In this document: piece by piece, positions 1 through 11,571 of the stretch | Layout: each line of letters begins with the position of its first letter | Numbering within the stretch: the first letter of the stretch is position 1 | Source of the DNA: Harmothoe impar | Taxonomy: Eukaryota; Annelida; Polychaeta; Phyllodocida; Polynoidae | Reading direction: 5' to 3' | Length of the DNA stretch: 64,000 nucleotides | NCBI GenBank assembly: GCA_947462335.1 | Contig: OX381706.1 | Location: 18,328,784-18,392,783 of the forward strand | Position numbers and translations under genes: made by a program | Notes under the pieces: model-generated | Database searches by the model: none | Told to the model about the DNA's origin: nothing | What the model saw: the letters and a program-made list of their open reading frames with translations, nothing else

Positions 1-154
1 GGGGCATAGATTTATGCTTTTTGGTGTGTCTAGGGTTCTAATGCAATTCATATCTGATGGTTTGCAGCAATACTGCATGGTCAGTTAACTTACATGCACT
101 TAGCTAAATCTTTTTGATTTTTATTGGTTTTACTGCTGCTGGTATAGTTTTTGG

Positions 155-545
155 AGGCCATCTTGGAAATTTCCCGGATTGAAAATCTAAGCCTGAAAAT
201 GGATTCTACATCCTAGAAAACCCTATTATCCATGTATCACACAAGGAAATCAGACAATCTTGAGTTTTTGGCGGCCATCTTGGCAACCATCTTGGAAATT
301 TCCCGGATTGAAAATCTGAGCATGAAAATGGATTCTGCATCCCAGAAAACCCTACTATCCATGTATCACACAAGGAAATCAGACAATTTTGAGTTTTTGG
401 TGGCCATCTTGGCAGCCATCTTGGTAATTTCCCAGACTGAAAATCTAAGCCTGAAAATGGATTCTACATCCTAGAAAACCCTATTATTCATTTATCACAC
501 AAGGAAATCAGACAATCTTGAGTTTTCGACAGCCATCTTGGCAGC
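155..545. repeat. Tandem repeat, about 130-bp unit, three copies and a partial fourth
   Basis: The word CCATCTTGG(A/T)AATTTCCC recurs at about 158, 288 and 417 with near-identical sequence between (AAAATGGATTCT..., ATGTATCACACAAGGAAATC). The array decays into the purine-rich tract at 541. It may continue to the left of 155. Confidence 0.85.
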
Positions 546-805
546 CAGAGGGAGGGGCAGAGGGAGGGGCAGAGGGAGAAGGGAGGGCAGAGGGAGGAGG
601 AGGGGGCAGAGGGGGAGTAGGTAACAGGAAGGAGGAAAATGGGGTAGAGGGGGGAGGAGGGGAAAGATGGGGTGGTAGGAGAGGGCAGAGGAAGGAGGAG
701 AGGACAGAGGGAGGAGAGGGCAGAGGGAGCAGGAGGAGGAAAGGGCAGAGGGAGGAGGAGGAGGGGGCACAGGGAGGAGAAGGAGGGGGCATAAGGAGGA
801 CTTGT
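541..805. repeat. Purine-rich GAGGGAGGGGCAG minisatellite
   Basis: A degenerate tandem array of AGAGGGAGGAGG-type units, almost all G and A on the plus strand. It could form G-quadruplex or triplex structures, and its long open frames are compositional artefacts. Confidence 0.85.
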
Positions 806-1357
806 GTTGGCAACATATTATTTTAGGGTTGTTGCATGTGGTTTCTTGCATGTGTGTGTGGGGTGGGGAGGGGTAATCAAGTTGGACTTCACAGTTTGTC
901 TTTGGGCGGGCTTGAGCGATTTCAAGAGCCACCCTGGACCACTCAACTTCTAGTACAGGTCCTGTATGTGCATAGTATGGGAATTGGCATTGACATTGAC
1001 AGCTTGGCTTGACATAGGAGTCAATAGTTATTGGGCTGGTACCTATCCTTGCCATTGACAGCCACATTAGAGAACTCAAAATATGGCTGTTCACAAGATG
1101 TCTAGGCCTTACCACAAGATACACTGGTACTACATGCAGTAACTGAAAACCAGATCTAGGTTAAATTAGTCTTGCACACACCTGCAAGGACACATGGGGA
1201 TACCAGTCCTAGGCAATGTTTAAGGGCCAGCTAGGGCTTAATTTAACAATGAACAAGGGGACCTATGCTAGTCTTTTCTTGCTACTTTTTCCAACTCTCT
1301 GTGTGTGGTGTCAATGGCTTTGGGGACAAGGTCCCAAAGCCAATAATGTGCCTATTA

Positions 1358-2087
1358 GGGAGGGTTCATTATTTATGGCAGGGGGGGGGGTGAGCATTTG
1401 AGGGGGGGGGCAAATTTTTTTAGGGGTATTCAAAGGGGGGGGGGGCCTTTTTTTTTTACCCTATTCTTAGGGGGGGGGCATTTTTTTAAAGGGTATTCCT
1501 AAAAATGTCGCGAATTTAGTACGTTGAAATGTCGCGAATTTAGGTAACAGCCTGTGTTATATTTTACCAAATTATGTCAATATTTTCAAAAATTTTCCTC
1601 AAACTCCTAGCAAATTTCTCACTGCATCACTTTTGACACTCAGAATAGCCCACCGTTTTGTCAGTCTTCAAAAAAGTGCCGGCCTCATGTAAGCACTGAG
1701 GGTAAGGGAGCTTCCAATTTATAAGCACTGGGGCCCTTAAACTCAACGGTATGTAAGTCAAGTGTCTGAGGTTTGACTATTATCACTCACCAGCGAGTAT
1801 CATGAGACGTTTACACTAAAACGAATGGATGTATTTGTTGCAAGGTAGTAAATTGTAGGTAAAAAAGTGCCAGGATTAAATGCATACAATAAGTAGACAC
1901 CAACATCGTTTTTGTAATAATGTTGAAAACGATCCAGGGTGGGGGGGGGCGCTTTTTTTTCAACCTATTCCGAGGGGGGGGGCCTTTTTTTTTCAACCTA
2001 TTCCGAGGGGGGGGGGCCAATTATTTTTGACGTATTCGATTTGCCAAACGCTCACCCCCCCCCCTGCCATAAATAATGAACCCTCCC
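1358..2087. mobile_element. 730-bp nonautonomous inverted-repeat element, TTA target duplication
   Basis: The left end GGGAGGGTTCATTATTTATG and its continuation through a G run to GTGAGC is mirrored by the complement at about 2050-2087. TTA flanks both ends (1355-1357 and 2088-2090). Inside are G runs alternating with TTTTTTTT and CCTATTC. The three-base TTA duplication is typical of PIF/Harbinger; no transposase is present. Confidence 0.8.
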
Positions 2088-2803
2088 TTATCTAAACGGT
2101 TACCACAGCAGCTGGACGTAAAGGTAAAACGCTTGCTACCCCTCCAGTAACAGTTGGAGCTGAGCGAGGACCGACACTCTGGGACTTTATAGAGGAGGTG
2201 GGGGTTTAAGATGGGGGTAGCACACACATGTCAGTCTACCTGTCCCCCATACCCCCCCCCCCCCCCCCACAAACACACGTCCCATGATGTCAGTTACCCT
2301 TAATTAAATACCACAAGGCACGGCAATGCAAACAAAGCACATGTGTCCATCCAAGACACAGCCTCGGCCCCCAGGTGGACTATGCAGACCAAGGGTGGAA
2401 TAGGGGCTGGATGGTCGAGCCTGGCCAAGACACAGCTGGGGCCAATATGGTGAATTCGCCACTGTCAGGCATATTTCTTATACACTGAGCTTTAGCCTCT
2501 AGTGTTGTGCTGTTAAAACTATCCGTACGGTACATGTATCTAAAATTTCGTGGAAATATATATGGAAAAGAAAATATGCTTGTCTATAGTATATGTTCTT
2601 CCAGGGTTATAATTATATAATCTACCGGTATATTCCATATAGTCTTTGAGTCTACTTTAAACCCGCATCTATGCATGATTTCACTGCCCTCAGCAGTGCA
2701 GGTAAGAGAGTGGTAATTTAACAGCATTGGGGGGTGGGGGGGGGGGGGGGTGGGGGTGCCAAATAAATTCGGACCCCTTGAGAGGGGGGACCAAAGGACT
2801 TAA

Positions 2804-2959
2804 AGGGCGACTAGCACCGCTAAGACTACCCGCCTTAGCAAGTCACGTGACCACCGATTGACCAATCAGGGCGCTGCTAACGGTCCGCTAGTTCCCGGCC
2901 GTTTTGCTGGGCCCTACGGGCAGGTACCAGTCTTTGCTACGATCCGTGCTAGCCCCCCT
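2804..2959. mobile_element. 156-bp MITE with TTAA target duplication
   Basis: Termini AGGGCGACTAGCAC and the complement of AGGGGGGCTAGCAC are each flanked by TTAA (2800-2803 and 2960-2963). TTAA targets are used by piggyBac and Kolobok; the superfamily cannot be decided. The interior contains CACGTG and CCAAT words, probably chance. Confidence 0.65.
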
Positions 2960-4639
2960 TTAAAAGGTCACAACTTTTTAGCGACTAAAGCAGCCACTAT
3001 ACTATAGCTATAAGGCATCAGCTACGATACATATAAACCCGGCTGGGGGGAGGGACGTCAAAATGTGAACCCCATCCCCCTATCCAGTTGTTAAAAAATG
3101 ACCATTGCCTATCTAAAACACCCTAGACTCTGGTACCGCTAGTCAACTCCAGAGTTAGCCCTATGGACCAACATGGGAACACTAGCATCCTCTGGTGTCA
3201 AGTACTGGTATGACAGTGAGACTTGTTAACACTAGGCGGCGTCATGGTTGAGCTCGGTGGGTGCACAGTTGTATTAGACTCAGAGGTCCCCTGGTTATTT
3301 CACACATGCAAATAACCACCGATTATGTCTAATATCAAAATTGAGATGTAAGATCTTATAAAAATCTCAGAAAAAAAGAAACACCTTTTGTCAAGGTTGA
3401 ACCTGTGATTTACTTCACAATTGACTCGGGCTGAGGGGTCATAGTGCTTAGGTGCTTTAATTGCATGGGAACTTATTGCCCATATCACTAGCCCCAACAT
3501 TATTATAAGACTCAGGTTGTAAACTCTAGTCAAATATGTATCACATCATAAGTTCTTCCTTACTTGTAGCTTAAACATTTCCCTTCCTTCAAAAAACTAT
3601 CATTCAAATTGAAATTTTAACTGAATTATTGTATAATATTTATCTTAATAAACTTCCTTTTTTTTAAAACTTAGACAAGACTGTCAACAATGTGCTCTTT
3701 GGGTATTAGATATTTATATCTAGTGTGGACAAACGTTCAACCAAAGCTTCAACCGACTTTAAAAGTGGTATACACCAAGTTTAGGCACAACTAAATCTGA
3801 CCAATTGTGACCATGACAATAGTGAACCTCAAATGTTTATTTTTGCAAGTGATATATTAGAGTAGTTTTAAGTGTGCTAACTAGAAACAGAGCCTCTTCT
3901 ACTGTTACTATATAACTATAGTGTACCAAGTGTACCTCCTGGACGAACAGTGCCGGATCTATACGGATAGCTATGTACCTAGACAATATGGAACAGGAAA
4001 CAACGTTAACCACTATTGATTTATGATCCCTATTTAGTCTGATTTTATCCCATAGTCTTACTCTCTTATCCTTCACTTAGCTAATTGCTCTACTTATAAT
4101 ATAATGTATTATTTTACTCCTTTTTACTTTTGAATCCTTTATATTATTGATATTTCTTACCGGTAACTTACACAAGTTACTTAGGGTTAAAAAAACGTTG
4201 CTAACGTCAGAGTAATTCTCTGACTTATCCGATTTTAAACTTGAATTGCAAGCTTCAGTTTACATCATGTATCACATGGTTTATGATTTATTGACACCTT
4301 GTTCAAATAATTATGAAATAGCCATGGCACGAATAGAAATGTTTCAGGTCAGAAAAGAAAAGACCACCCAAACTAGGATTTTAAATGATAGAAATGTAAA
4401 CATCTCTGAAGATGAGAATAAGAGACTGGGGTGTGTGGTCGACATGCATATCTGGGGGTAATAGAAGACCGAACCCACATTGAACTACCACCCTTCCACC
4501 TGTGCTCTTCACCTTCCTTTAATCATAGCAATGCCATTTTTCCATTTACCACCAAAACCGTCAAAAGTGACCTTAACATTGCTGGTATGGGGGATGCTAG
4601 TGATAGCATGGACGGGTGCATGAATTGAAGCCTTCTCCT

Positions 4640-4880
4640 CTTATCAAAACTCCTTTGAAGCTTTTACCCTTGAAAGGCTGCATACTGCTTCGATAATGTG
4701 CCCTCGGTCGGCACGCTGCATGAATGCAGCCCTTGCGAGTCTACTTCCCAGGGCTCCATTCATGCATCATGTCTACCCTTCCTGAGCATATCAACCCCAT
4801 AGGATCGACATGATGCTTGAAATGAACCCTGGCAAGTCTACTCCCCAGGGCTGCAGTCATGCATCATACCCACCAAGGGC
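4640..4880. repeat. Dispersed palindromic repeat, copies A and A'
   Basis: The core GCATGAATGCAGCCCT...CCAGGGCTCCATTCATGC is an inverted repeat. It is preceded by CTTATCAAAACTCCTTTGAA, shared with the copy near 5950. A second, partly degenerate core follows at about 4815-4870. Confidence 0.75.
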
Positions 4881-5142
4881 ATGAATCCTACATATCAAAG
4901 CACTATGCGGCCTCTGAAGCTTTAAATAGCTGCACTTGAAAGCACCTTGATCTCCCACTAAATAAAACACGTTCACCCTGAGACGCCCACCACTACACGG
5001 ATAGAGGCTGTTACCTGTCGTGACTCCCCTGGCGTCAGTTTTGATACAGAAGCGACACGCTTTAGGGGATAATAAATGGGAGAACGGTTACTAATCAGAG
5101 GTTCGCGGTGGTATAGAGACTAGCGTGTTGTATTTTACATAG

Positions 5143-5355
5143 GGTAGATTAACCATGAGTCGGACACGGACAGTGAAATTTGAGGTTATTCATGCACACT
5201 ACGACTTCTGTTTTTTGGTGTGTTTTTTGTTGGAAATAATGACATTTGAACTTTACTATTATTTACAAATAAAGAGCTTAAAATGTTTGAATAACCACAA
5301 AATCAAGTGTCCGTCTCAAGGTATGTTGTCCAATTCTAGGTGAATATACCCTAAG
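5143..5355. mobile_element. Candidate MITE, GATTAACCATGAGTC end
   Basis: The left end TAGATTAACCATGAGTCGGA is shared, with the same GGACAC continuation, by the element at 18236-18376. The right end (GTGTCCGTCTCAAGG...) is degenerate. No clear target duplication was found. Confidence 0.4.
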
Positions 5356-5696
5356 TTACCAGTAGTCTACACATGATGGACTGGGTATGAATTCCTTGTA
5401 ATCAGTTTTAAGAACTGCTTTAATTTATGTTTTTTAAACTGGTTTACTGTAGAACGTTCCCATTGTGATGTTAGTCCTTATGCATGACCAAAGCAAGGTT
5501 ATTGGTTTAAAATACTTTATTCAAGAAAATTTAAGATATCTCAAAACCAGCGGCAAAATTGCAATGAAAACTGTGGTTATATTTGAAACTTAATATGACA
5601 CACAATACAGAAAGAGCTATAGTCAGCGGGCAAACAGAAAAGTGACAAAATAGAACCAAGGAACACAATATCACCGACATATATATTATTACATAC

Positions 5697-5802
5697 CTTT
5701 GTATACGTTGAGGGTGATTGTGCGTACCGCGATGCGTACCATGCTTTCAGGGTGGTTGAAGAACTTGATCGCTTCTGTGTACAGCGCAAAGTCATTGGTA
5801 TG
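5697..5802 (-). CDS. CLEC16A: CLEC16A coding exon 6 (last one in the window)
   Basis: It encodes residues 164-198, [20 protein letters not shown] then [15 protein letters not shown]. The acceptor is GTTTCAG| and the donor AAAG|GTATGT. It leaves in phase 1, so the following exon beyond the left edge must start in phase 1. Confidence 0.94.
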
Positions 5803-8800
5803 CTGAAACATACAGAGATACAATAAATCAATTTCCAAAGGCATTTTTTAGCAATGGTGTTAAAATGTATTTTATTATTTCAGTATTGTTTAACTAACAC
5901 TGAGCACATTATGTGAAAAGAACGCATGTAACATTTTTGCACATATTGAAGCATTCTCTTATCAAAACTCCTTTGAAGCTTTAACCCTTGAAAGGCAAAA
6001 TACGCAGTATGTGGCCTCGGTGGGCATGGTGCATGAATGCAGCCCTCGAGAGTCTGCTTCCCAGGGCTCCATTCATGCATCATGCTGGCCCTTCCCAGAC
6101 ACAGTCAATTGTAATATATTGTGGACTTTTAATGCTTAATTATTGTGAGCTTTGGCTGTAAATGATGAATCACGTTTGTGGAATATCAACATTTCGACTT
6201 AATCTATAAATCTTCTTCAGGTATTAAAAGTTGTTTTGGGGAATCATGTGTGTCTGAAATATTTCAGTTCATGCTATGTTAATTGACCATGTCCTATAGC
6301 AACCAATTTTTTTTGTTAAATTTCCTCCAAATTCAGCCTTAACATCCTTACACCAATAGGGACATTTAAAAGAATGTATCTAAATTGGATCGACCCCAGA
6401 ATGCCCATTTATCTATGGGTTCAGTCAACATGTATCTTGATTTTCAATGGGGTTTGTAAGCTTTGCACTCCATCCATCTGGGGGCGCCATGGATTCTTTG
6501 GATCTAGTGAACCAGAATAGTATCAATTGATCTCCTTGACCCTTTAAGGGCTGCATGATGCTGATGGCTATGGTATTCATAGTTCATGATAAGAGAGAGG
6601 AAACTCTAGGTTGGTATAAGCTGGGAAGAATTTCTTTTTATAAAATAAAGAACTATACTATAAATGAGCAATTATTATCAAAAAGCTAAAGTGGGAAATG
6701 TTTGGAAAATGCCAGTGTTCTTTCTATACAGTCATGCGCTAGTGTGACTTGGTACTATGAGAAACACCAAAACTACTACGTAAGTTCCAATTTAGTCAAT
6801 AATGTTGTGGGAAAGGCAGAGGGGATATGCGGAACAGTATTGATGGAAACTATAAATTAACACGTAAGGTTCGCTATTGTTTTCTAGTAGACCTAACGAA
6901 TCAGAAGGGTACCCGAGAATGAATTTAAAATAGGAACAATACATGTGGGCCTATCTGTTTAAAAAAAAGACCGATGGTGACCACTTTCGCAGAGGAAAGC
7001 ACAACAGATTAGATAGCAGATGTGGTGGTAGTCTACTGTTGGTAACATTGATAGACTTATGACCTTAATCATTAAGATGATAAGAAGTCTTAAGCATTCT
7101 CATACACCATGCCCCTGGTGGCCCAGGTCCGCCACCCTTTGTTAATACTTATAATTGTGTATTTCATTGTTGACTCTTTTTGTGTGCCGATTGCGATAAT
7201 TGACCATGATCAAAGAGTATATGACGAAATGTATATATATATTCCCATAATTATAAATTCAAATTATGCCTGCAGATACTAACTCCTAACACATCTTCAA
7301 GTAGAGTAGGGTTGGGTATTACTGGCAGGGTGGAGATAAATAACACTGGCGATGTCCCATGTCCGCTGTGGGATTATCAGTAGTACCTTCATCCATACCA
7401 ATAGTATTAACACTTTCTGCAGTTGTGTACCGCAAATATCTACTGCTCAATACAATTCTATGGCTGTATCAAAAATTGATAAATGTACAAAAGACCCTGC
7501 ACCATGCATGTTTGAGGTGAAATAACCAAAATTAGTTCTTAGATCCGGCACCATGTGGGAAAAATCCTTAAGGTGCCAATAATACCCACCTCTACTCTAT
7601 ATGTGAATTTCTGCAGTGTGACTTTTAGATACTACAAAGTTTAATGTAGATTTTGCATTCACAAACTTTCTTGTCAAAACCAATGCCTAGTTAACTTGAA
7701 CTAGAGGGTTAGGTTTACGTATAAACATGCTTTACGTTACCTCATACTAGAGCACAGAAAGCATGGAACACATGTTACATTCAGCAGTTTACCCTTATAC
7801 ATGTACTATTAGAACATGATGCATTGACTCAACGGTGTGGTTCCACACTTACTAGTCACTTCTATGGGAGTGACAAGCTGAGGGCATTGGGACAAGGCTA
7901 ACGACTCAAGTCCCTCACATCTACCGTAAAACCTTGCGTACAAGCCCAAAGTTGTGTTTAAGCCGCACGCCTATTTTGACATAACCCAAAAAGCCATATG
8001 TGTGTATATAATCTGACAATAGGTACTTTAGTGCAATAGTATACTTCTAAAAGCCCTCGTATATACCGGATCCCCACCGTGGGAGGATCATGTAAGTCCC
8101 GCTGGGGTTCTGATTTGCACAAAAGCTGCGGCCTTTACGCAATGTTTTACGGTAGAAGATATTACACCCTGGGGACATGGCTCCATGGATGACTGCTACT
8201 GTAGTCTCCGGAGCAAACACTAGCAAATCCTGTTGTGCTTCACGTCACTGCTGGGAGCCAGAGTCTGCCGCATAGTAAATTCCCACAAGTACGATTTCGT
8301 ACGTGTGGGGCGCACTGACCAATGGGGGCGCCCGTACGTCCCAGCGGGCCCAATGAGTGCCTACGTCACAATCGTAGGCGGCAGACACTGCTCCGAGTAA
8401 CATAGCGTAGCGATGTGGATCGATCTGCAGTCGTTTGCTCTGGAGACTAACTGCTACTGCCCATAGTGAATGCTGATTGTTTGCCACGGTGACCATCACA
8501 CAGTATTAATAATACGTAATTTCATTGACTGAGTATGGCCATGGATTCTACTGACATGTTGCTTGGAGTTTGGACATACATGTATATATATATATATATG
8601 AATGAAATTAAATTTCAATCTGTATAGTACTGTCGTATTATTGCCAACGGCAAGTATTGATCTATTTGATTTTTTTATATTACCGTTGAACCCACAGGCA
8701 GGCAGCATTATGTTTTAAGAAAGTGTTTTTGGATATATCAACATATATATGGTTACTTCTAACATTAGGGTATATGAAAACAAAAACTGTGCAGACTCAC

Positions 8801-11571
8801 CTCATTGTAGAAAAAGTGTATGGTATGTTTGTTGAGTTTCAGAGACAGCGTCTTCAAAAATGATATGTAGTATGCCATAACCTAGAAAGTAAATACATAT
8901 TTTGTCTATATAACTCAAACAATAGTCACCATTTGCTTATGATTGGCCATGCCAGGCACGGATTATCAATCTCTTGCCATTGCATGTACATATAAGAAAT
9001 TTAATTATTAACTAGAGAAAATAAAACCACCATGACATAAACTATGCAGCAATCCGACTACTGTCACTAATAATTCCAATGTATGTGTGTATATATTCTA
9101 TACACCGGTACTACATATGTACAGAGATGATTTATATAATTTCAATTCTTGGCTATAACAACGCATTATCTGTCATTAAATTGTCATTTCACATCGTGCA
9201 GACATAAGAAAAATTAGTAATTTTCACAATGGCAGATAATGATTACTTTCCGTGCACACAATGTTTTCCTAATTCATATTTGACCTTTTCACTATGACTT
9301 ACCTCTTCATCCGAGAAGTCGAATTTATGTACAATAATGGAGTTGATGTGATTGTTTGATAGCAGATAGTCTGGAAAATAATGTGGATTGAAATAAAAGA
9401 GACTGTCCATAACATGTGTATTGTAGGACCATTCTTTCTGCATTGTTCTATTCAGGTATAAAGTCATGTGTAATAAGCCTCACGATTAGTCTCATTATAA
9501 ATATAGGGAAAAACAAATCAATAACCTTATACATGTACAAAAGGTCCAAATGGCCCTTTTTATCAGAAAGTATAATCATGTCTTTTTTTTAAAATAAATA
9601 ATCTTATTCCAAGCCATTTAAAAATAGATTTAAGCTTTAGAATAAAGTAAAATAACTTACAAACACTTGTTTCATTGCTGATGTTTTCAAACAAAATGTT
9701 GAGGGTCTGAAGTAATTGCACACAGATATACCGGCCAGATTTCTGACGCATGAAGCGCAGAAAGAATGCAAGCATATTCTTCTCCAGGAAAAAGCTGCAA
9801 ATTCGAGAGAAAATATATTAACATTTACAAAATAGCTATGGGAAATATGTACTGTTGCTACGCTTGAAATATACCTTTTCTGCGTATTAAGAGACTTGGA
9901 TGCAAAGACCGTCGATTCATCTTTTAAACACATCAGTGTATACTATCTTAGATAATCTAATCTATTCAAATTTTATATTGAAATTTACAATAAGAAGAAT
10001 ATGATACTTACTCAAAGACGGAACTGTCATTTTGGTCTCCCCAGATGAGAATTTCGGATATAGATCTTAATGTCTCCACCAGTAATGACTTGTTCTGCTC
10101 TGTAACTGTCTGGTTTTTACACAGCACGCTATACAGGAACCTTAACAAGGGGAAAAAAAGTAATGTTATTTTACAACTCTTTAACAACCTTTAATCATTT
10201 CACCACTGTCCACCGCCACTAATAAATAGACCAAGACAAACGTCCATTGATACAGTCTCTGTCGTATTTCACGAGTGTGGGCATGCACTACCCCACACTC
10301 ATGTAAAACGTCAAGAGACGGTATCAATGGGCATTGGCATTTGCGTGTTTGTTTTTTTTTCAATGAAGGAAAGACAACTTTTTCTTAACCTGTTGAATAC
10401 GGCCATATTGTATTCCATGTAGGGCATTGCATACGGCGCTTCCAATAAATCTTGTTCCACAAAAATAAAAAAAAGCAATCCCCAAAGGCCATGTTAGACT
10501 AGGTCTGCCTCCATCAAAGCCATGTGTTTTTTACTCAGCCAATCCTCAACTTTGGTGGAGGCAGATACTGTATATCTGACAAGTGGCATCTCTCTCTACC
10601 AGTGCTACCAGAATATTCCAAACATCCTCACATTGATAAACTTGTATCACGACTGTGGCCAGTTTGGACTAATCCTATTTTAAACCGTATGTTTTAGCGG
10701 GGTTTTAACAGAGTTAAAAGGAAGCTTTATGTAAAATCGAGGAGTAACTTAAATTCAAAGACAAAGTGACACATCGATAATCGACGATATAGATCTATGC
10801 AGAAAAATAGACCATGCAGCATGGATTTAGGGCAGCCTAGCTGTAGAACCATTACTGCCCGGGCATCAGTTGAGTATAGACTGTAGTGTACACTACACTA
10901 CAGACTACACTTTGGTCACTATACTATACAGTATAACGCATACAATGATACAGGCTTGAATAATTTTCCTTTGACTTGGACTCTTCAAGTTGGAGTTTTG
11001 TTCTGAGATGTTGGGAGACTTTCAAGTTTCATTCATTGATTCAATCATTCGTTTACCATTTGAATTACACGTCTTGTCAGCATAGTAGAGTCCCTTTGTC
11101 AGTTTGCATAGTCTGCATAGACTATATATAGACTATTATAGTTGTGATAATACCGTGGTTGGGGACACTTTCATAGTGAATTGACTATTGTTCAAAAATC
11201 GAATTCAATCAAGGAATGCAATCAAACTTCGAAGACAATGAATTCAATCAAACTCAAAGTCAAAGACGAAGTGAGATAAAGTGACACATCGTCATCTCAT
11301 TGCATCTGCAGATGGCATACACCACAACTATTAGAAATATAATTTACCGACCAAATTGCCTTTAAGTATCAAAGCATGACAGTCGGGATGTGGGTAGGTG
11401 TGGCTTTTGTCTTTCAAGCCTTTGTCAAATGACTCTGACAGTGTCAGTGGTGTGTCACTGTTTTGAAAACATCGAATGAAGCTGGCATACTCACTTGAGG
11501 TGTTCGAGGGAATGGAGGTTTTTCGGTTTCCAGATGGCTCCACTGAGCCATCCCTTCGGTTTCGAGAACAT
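5697..11571 (-). CDS. CLEC16A: CLEC16A (ema/Gop-1 family), N-terminal part, six exons; 3' part lies off the left edge
   Basis: Six exons join in frame (11495-11571, 10012-10140, 9661-9794, 9303-9370, 8801-8881, 5697-5802) to give 198 residues plus one base. The protein starts [11 protein letters not shown], and the rest matches the N-terminal FPL domain of CLEC16A nearly residue for residue as I remember the family: [50 protein letters not shown] and [20 protein letters not shown]. All introns are GT-AG. Known family role: an endosomal/lysosomal membrane-associated protein that regulates mitophagy and autophagosome maturation, with the E3 ligase Nrdp1 in mammals; despite its name it has no real C-type lectin domain. 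The exon that should follow (starting around SLDNQAML) was not found between 1 and 5696. The sequence shows the gene is intact as far as it is visible. Confidence 0.95.
5945..6105. repeat. Dispersed palindromic repeat, copy B
   Basis: It repeats copy A over about 150 bp, including the CTTATCAAAACTCCTTTGAA leader and the GCATGAATGCAGCCCT palindrome. Confidence 0.8.
7924..8152. mobile_element. MITE with CCGTAAAACCTTGCGTA termini, copy 1
   Basis: The left terminus CCGTAAAACCTTGCGTA is opposed by the complement of CCGTAAAACATTGCGTAAA. TA lies outside both ends (7922-7923 and 8153-8154), which would fit a Tc1/mariner-type TA target. Confidence 0.65.
8190..8480. mobile_element. Foldback-like inverted repeat
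   Basis: GTAGTCTCCGGAGCAAAC (near 8205) opposes GTTTGCTCTGGAGACTAAC (near 8433), and GTCTGCCGC (near 8263) opposes GCGGCAGAC (near 8377). The inner part holds a further hairpin, CCCACAAGTACG...CGTACGTGTGGG. Confidence 0.55.
8801..8881 (-). CDS. CLEC16A: CLEC16A coding exon 5
   Basis: A symmetric 81-nt exon encoding residues 137-163, [16 protein letters not shown] then [11 protein letters not shown]. The acceptor is TTCTAG| and the donor GAG|GTGAGT. Confidence 0.95.
9303..9370 (-). CDS. CLEC16A: CLEC16A coding exon 4
   Basis: It encodes residues 114-136, [12 protein letters not shown] followed by [11 protein letters not shown]. The acceptor is TTCCAG| and the donor GAG|GTAAGT. It enters in phase 1 and leaves in phase 0. 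Confidence 0.95.
9661..9794 (-). CDS. CLEC16A: CLEC16A coding exon 3
   Basis: It encodes residues 69-113, including [15 protein letters not shown] and [19 protein letters not shown]. The acceptor is TTTGCAG| and the donor T|GTAAGT. It leaves in phase 1. Confidence 0.95.
10012..10140 (-). CDS. CLEC16A: CLEC16A coding exon 2
   Basis: It encodes residues 27-68, including [17 protein letters not shown] and [12 protein letters not shown]. The acceptor is GTTAAG| and the donor GA|GTAAGT. The exon enters and leaves in phase 2. Confidence 0.95.
10141..11494 (-). other. Intron 1 of CLEC16A
   Basis: No coding signal was recognised. It holds an imperfect inverted repeat at 10242-10333 (arms about 38 bp, beginning CCATTGATAC) and short palindromes near 10885-10920. 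The shorter CLEC16A introns 8882-9302 and 9795-10011 show nothing of note. Confidence 0.5.
10242..10333. repeat. Imperfect inverted repeat
   Basis: CCATTGATACAGTCTCT with GAGTGTGGG is mirrored by CCCCACACTC with AGAGACGGTATCAATGG around a short CATGCACTA spacer. Confidence 0.65.
11495..11571 (-). CDS. CLEC16A: CLEC16A coding exon 1
   Basis: It carries the start codon and residues 1-25, ending ...LHSLEHLK with K26 split across the intron (phase 2). The donor is CTCAA|GTGAGT. The ATG was chosen because the family protein begins MF at this point, and the exon reads [14 protein letters not shown]. Confidence 0.93.

Larger units (their letters stand above)
1..5696 (-). other. Intron 6 of CLEC16A: repeats, no exon found
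   Basis: Both strands were read for the missing CLEC16A exon and for other coding signals; none was convincing. The stretch holds a 130-bp tandem repeat at the left edge, a purine-rich minisatellite, a 730-bp inverted-repeat element, a 156-bp TTAA-flanked MITE, G/C homopolymer runs near 2250 and 2730, two dispersed palindromic repeats near 4640-4870 and a MITE near 5143-5355. Nothing recognisable was seen between about 3000 and 4600. Confidence 0.6.
5803..8800 (-). other. Intron 5 of CLEC16A: repeats only
   Basis: No exon was recognised. It contains one copy of a dispersed palindromic repeat (about 5945-6105), a MITE with CCGTAAAAC termini (7924-8152) and a foldback (about 8190-8480). At about 6180-6220 the text CATTTCGACTTAATC...CTTCTTCAGG resembles repeat tails I cannot classify. 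Confidence 0.5.

Noticed and set aside
495..1124. Proline/serine-rich minus-strand open frame
   Set aside because: Caused by the purine-rich tract at 541-805; the upstream part matches no known protein and no CLEC16A exon.
2804..2959. CACGTG and CCAAT words as a promoter
   Set aside because: They fall inside a TTAA-flanked MITE in the middle of a CLEC16A intron, with no exon nearby.
8245..8499. Minus-strand open frame with a fairly protein-like composition
   Set aside because: It coincides with a foldback repeat and has no recognised homology or splice context.
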